From the NCBI GenBank assembly GCA_003450125.1, contig DMFR01000382.1:9496-15512 (forward strand): a stretch of 6,017 nucleotides of DNA, in the 5' to 3' direction. A program made the translations under genes and the position numbers. A model generated the notes under the pieces. It had not been told where the DNA came from, made no database searches, and was given only the letters and a program-made list of their open reading frames with translations. Source of the DNA: Prolixibacteraceae bacterium (lineage in GTDB: Bacteria > Bacteroidota > Bacteroidia > Bacteroidales > Prolixibacteraceae). Positions 4,724 through 6,017 of this stretch are shown piece after piece. Each line of letters starts with the position of its first letter. Positions within the stretch are counted from its first letter, which is position 1.

Positions 4724-5587
4724 ATGGATTTCGGACTTTCCAATTATTTCAACAATGAAACGGTCGATAAGATTGTCAGGATCGCCTTTATCCTTGTAGT
4801 AGGTATCGGTTCCATTCACCTGATCTCTTTTATGGTGAAACGGTCATTGTACAAGCATCTTTCACGACAGTCGATGATGCTGGTATTGCGGACCATTATT
4901 TATACCGGTTACATCGGTCTTGTGCTGATGGTCATCCGTGAACTTAATTATGATCTGACTGCTCTGTTCGGAGCAGCAGGAGTAGTGGGTATTGTCATCG
5001 GAGTAGCCTCACAGACTAGCATCGGGAACATCATCAGCGGCTTGTTCCTTGTTTCTGAGAAGTCGTTTGAGCTGGGTGATGTTGTACGCATTGGCGATAA
5101 AACAGGGACCGTTTATTCAATCGACCTGCTTTCCATCAAGGTAAAGACTTACGATAATTTACTGATTCGCATACCCAACCAGACGGTGATTTCCACAGAG
5201 CTGGTTAATGTGACCAAATTCCCTATCCGCAGGCTTGAATTCCTTGTAGGGGTTGCCTATAAGGAAGATTTACGAAAGGTAAAAGCCTTGCTTGAAAATT
5301 TGGCTAGAAACAATCCCCTGTGTCTTGAAGAACCCGAGCCGGTGATTATCTTTAAGGAGTTTGGCGAAAGCAGCATCAATATTTCCTTTGGGGTATGGTT
5401 TGAAAAGGCCAACTACCTGGCCGTAAAAAACAGTGTCTTCATCGAAATCAAGGAAGCCTTTGAGCGTGAAGGCATCGAAATACCATTCCCGCATGTTAGT
5501 CTTTATGCCGGGGAAGCGAGCAAAGCCATAACTGTTGAAATGAAACGGGTGACTTCAGCTGGTGACTCCAGGTCACCTGCTGAGTAA
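4724..5587 (+). CDS. mscS: Small-conductance mechanosensitive channel, MscS family
   Basis: A 287-residue inner-membrane channel that opens under membrane tension and releases solutes during hypo-osmotic shock; E. coli MscS has 286 residues. Three membrane helices are visible: about 17-38, 50-71 and the pore helix about 78-112. The pore region reads GAAGVVGIVIGVASQTSIGN (83-102). Aligned by eye to E. coli, Gly86, Gly89 and Gly93 match the packing glycines G101, G104 and G108, Ile90 and Val94 match the seal leucines L105 and L109, Gln97 matches Q112, and Thr98 replaces hinge G113. The beta domain follows (FELGDVVRIG at 115-124, RIPNQTVIS at 149-157), then the alpha/beta cage domain (GVAYKEDLRKVKALL at 176-190, SSINISFGVW at 216-225, EIPFPHVSLY at 252-261). 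The last about 26 residues form a low-homology tail. It follows the DUF432-like gene by 3 nt, so the two are probably co-transcribed. Confidence 0.95.
   Translation: MDFGLSNYFNNETVDKIVRIAFILVVGIGSIHLISFMVKRSLYKHLSRQSMMLVLRTIIYTGYIGLVLMVIRELNYDLTALFGAAGVVGIVIGVASQTSIGNIISGLFLVSEKSFELGDVVRIGDKTGTVYSIDLLSIKVKTYDNLLIRIPNQTVISTELVNVTKFPIRRLEFLVGVAYKEDLRKVKALLENLARNNPLCLEEPEPVIIFKEFGESSINISFGVWFEKANYLAVKNSVFIEIKEAFEREGIEIPFPHVSLYAGEASKAITVEMKRVTSAGDSRSPAE
5555..5583 (+). other. Hairpin at the 3' end of mscS, adjoining the stop codon
   Basis: TCAGCTGGTGAC (5555-5566) pairs with GTCACCTGCTGA (5572-5583) with one T-T mismatch and a 5-nt loop TCCAG. It lies in the last codons of mscS and ends 1 nt before the TAA at 5585-5587. 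No T-run follows, so it is not a standard intrinsic terminator; it could block 3' exonucleases or slow the ribosome. It encodes the variable C-terminal tail, so protein-level constraint there is probably low. Confidence 0.55.
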
Positions 5588-5738
5588 TGGTTAGATGGTT
5601 AGATGGTTAGATGGTTGAATAGTTGGATGGTTGAAGGGTTAAATAGTTGGATGGTTGAATGGTTAAATGGTTGAATGGTTGAATGGTTAAAGGGTTAAAT
5701 GGTTAAAGGGTTAAATGGTTGGAGGGTTGGATGGTTTA
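5587..5738 (+). repeat. Tandem array of 19 copies of an 8-bp GGTT-rich unit
   Basis: The sequence divides without slippage into nineteen 8-mers. Unit forms include ATGGTTAG, ATGGTTGA, ATGGTTAA, AGGGTTAA, ATAGTTGG and ATGGTTGG; the consensus is A-T/G-G/A-GTT-A/G-A/G. The array starts on the last base of the mscS stop codon. Unit length is perfectly kept while bases drift, so length matters more than exact sequence or the array expands by whole units. Short ORFs read from it (MVRWL-like) are artefacts. The same unit occurs at 191-222 and 5981-6017 on the other strand. Confidence 0.95.
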
Positions 5739-5739
5739 C

Positions 5740-5979
5740 TGCCAACTCCTCAATGAGTCTATTTCTATGATTCTATTAATCTCTTTGAAGCGGGTCTATA
5801 CCAGGTTCATACCAGGTTATTACCTTGTGTGTAGCTTATGTGTACCTTGTGTGTAGCTTGTGTGTAGCTTGTGTGTTCAAAAACACAGAGTGTACACACA
5901 AAGTACACATAAGGTACACACAAGGTAATAATGAATACCTAACCTGAACCGAAGGAATAGCCTCATTGGGGAGTTTGCA
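5740..5979. repeat. Inverted repeat framing the 11-mer hairpin
   Basis: TGCCAACTCCTCAATGAG (5740-5757) and its inverted copy CTCATTGGGGAGTTTGCA (5962-5979) match at 16 of 18 positions. Counting the adjoining 8-mer array bases (ATGGTTTA on the left, TAAACCAT on the right), the match runs about 29 bp with 3 differences. The arms therefore continue directly into the 8-mer arrays on both sides, so all these parts belong to one palindromic structure. Confidence 0.85.
5799..5931. repeat. Hairpin of tandem 11-nt units (TAGCTTGTGTG type)
   Basis: The left arm is seven in-phase 11-mers from 5799 to 5875: TACCAGGTTCA, TACCAGGTTAT, TACCTTGTGTG, TAGCTTATGTG, TACCTTGTGTG, then TAGCTTGTGTG twice. The right arm has TACACACAAAG (5893), TACACATAAGG (5904) and TACACACAAGG (5915), then TAATAAT. 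Pairing runs from TTATTACC (5817-5824) with GGTAATAA (5924-5931) inward to an A-rich loop near 5876-5888, with few mismatches; the left arm carries extra units. The layout matches the 1590-1737 palindrome although the unit sequence differs. Confidence 0.9.
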
Positions 5980-5980
5980 A

Positions 5981-6017
5981 TAAACCATCCAACCATCCAA
6001 CCATCTAACCATCCAAC
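5981..6017 (-). repeat. 8-bp repeat array, inverted, continuing past the right edge
   Basis: Four full units (TAAACCAT, CCAACCAT, CCAACCAT, CTAACCAT on the plus strand) and a partial fifth run to the window end. These are the reverse complement of the ATGGTTGG-type units at 5587-5738. By analogy with the two arrays lying just after stop codons, a leftward gene may end shortly beyond the window. Confidence 0.85.

Noticed and set aside
5587..5738. CRISPR or short-protein interpretation of the repeat array
   Set aside because: Units are 8 bp with no spacers, so it is not CRISPR. Peptides read through it are tryptophan/valine-rich artefacts with frequent stops.

Overview
The window looks like chromosome from a Bacteroidota bacterium, probably Bacteroidales or a near relative. 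The evidence is the TAnnTTTG-type -7 promoter elements, the absence of Shine-Dalgarno sequences, an ECF sigma / anti-sigma-like / DUF4252 cassette, and intergenic arrays of GGTT-rich 8-mers. There are no rRNA or tRNA genes, CRISPR arrays or transposase genes.

Layout. Left part, minus strand: the first 27 codons of a Tat-exported protein (1-82, running off the left edge), preceded by a lipoprotein with a coiled coil and an OmpA-like peptidoglycan-binding domain (228-1130). A gap of about 1.06 kb (1131-2195) separates these from a rightward block. It holds an intrinsic terminator on the minus strand with no obvious gene feeding it, a perfect 70-bp-arm palindrome and a degenerate inverted repeat. 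Middle, plus strand: an ECF sigma factor (start revised to 2196), a single-pass anti-sigma-like membrane protein overlapping it by 44 nt, and an exported DUF4252 protein 2 nt further on; this is probably one envelope-signalling operon. Right, plus strand: a DUF432-like soluble protein and, 3 nt later, an MscS-type mechanosensitive channel, probably a two-gene operon. The window ends in a large nested palindrome (5587 to beyond 6017).

How it fits together: all six genes plausibly concern the cell envelope (export, peptidoglycan anchoring, envelope-stress transcription, osmotic tension release), but only the two tight gene clusters are supported as co-transcribed units.

The most unusual content is non-coding. 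Every intergenic gap longer than about 150 bp except the left-most holds an inverted repeat. Two of these (1590-1737 and 5799-5931) share an architecture, tandem 11-nt units folded into a hairpin, although their unit sequences differ. Arrays of an 8-bp unit begin at or within a few bases of the stop codons of the OmpA-like gene and mscS, in the same sense orientation. At the right end the 8-bp arrays, an 18-bp inverted repeat and an 11-mer hairpin nest into one palindrome cut by the window edge. I cannot name a described family with this organisation.
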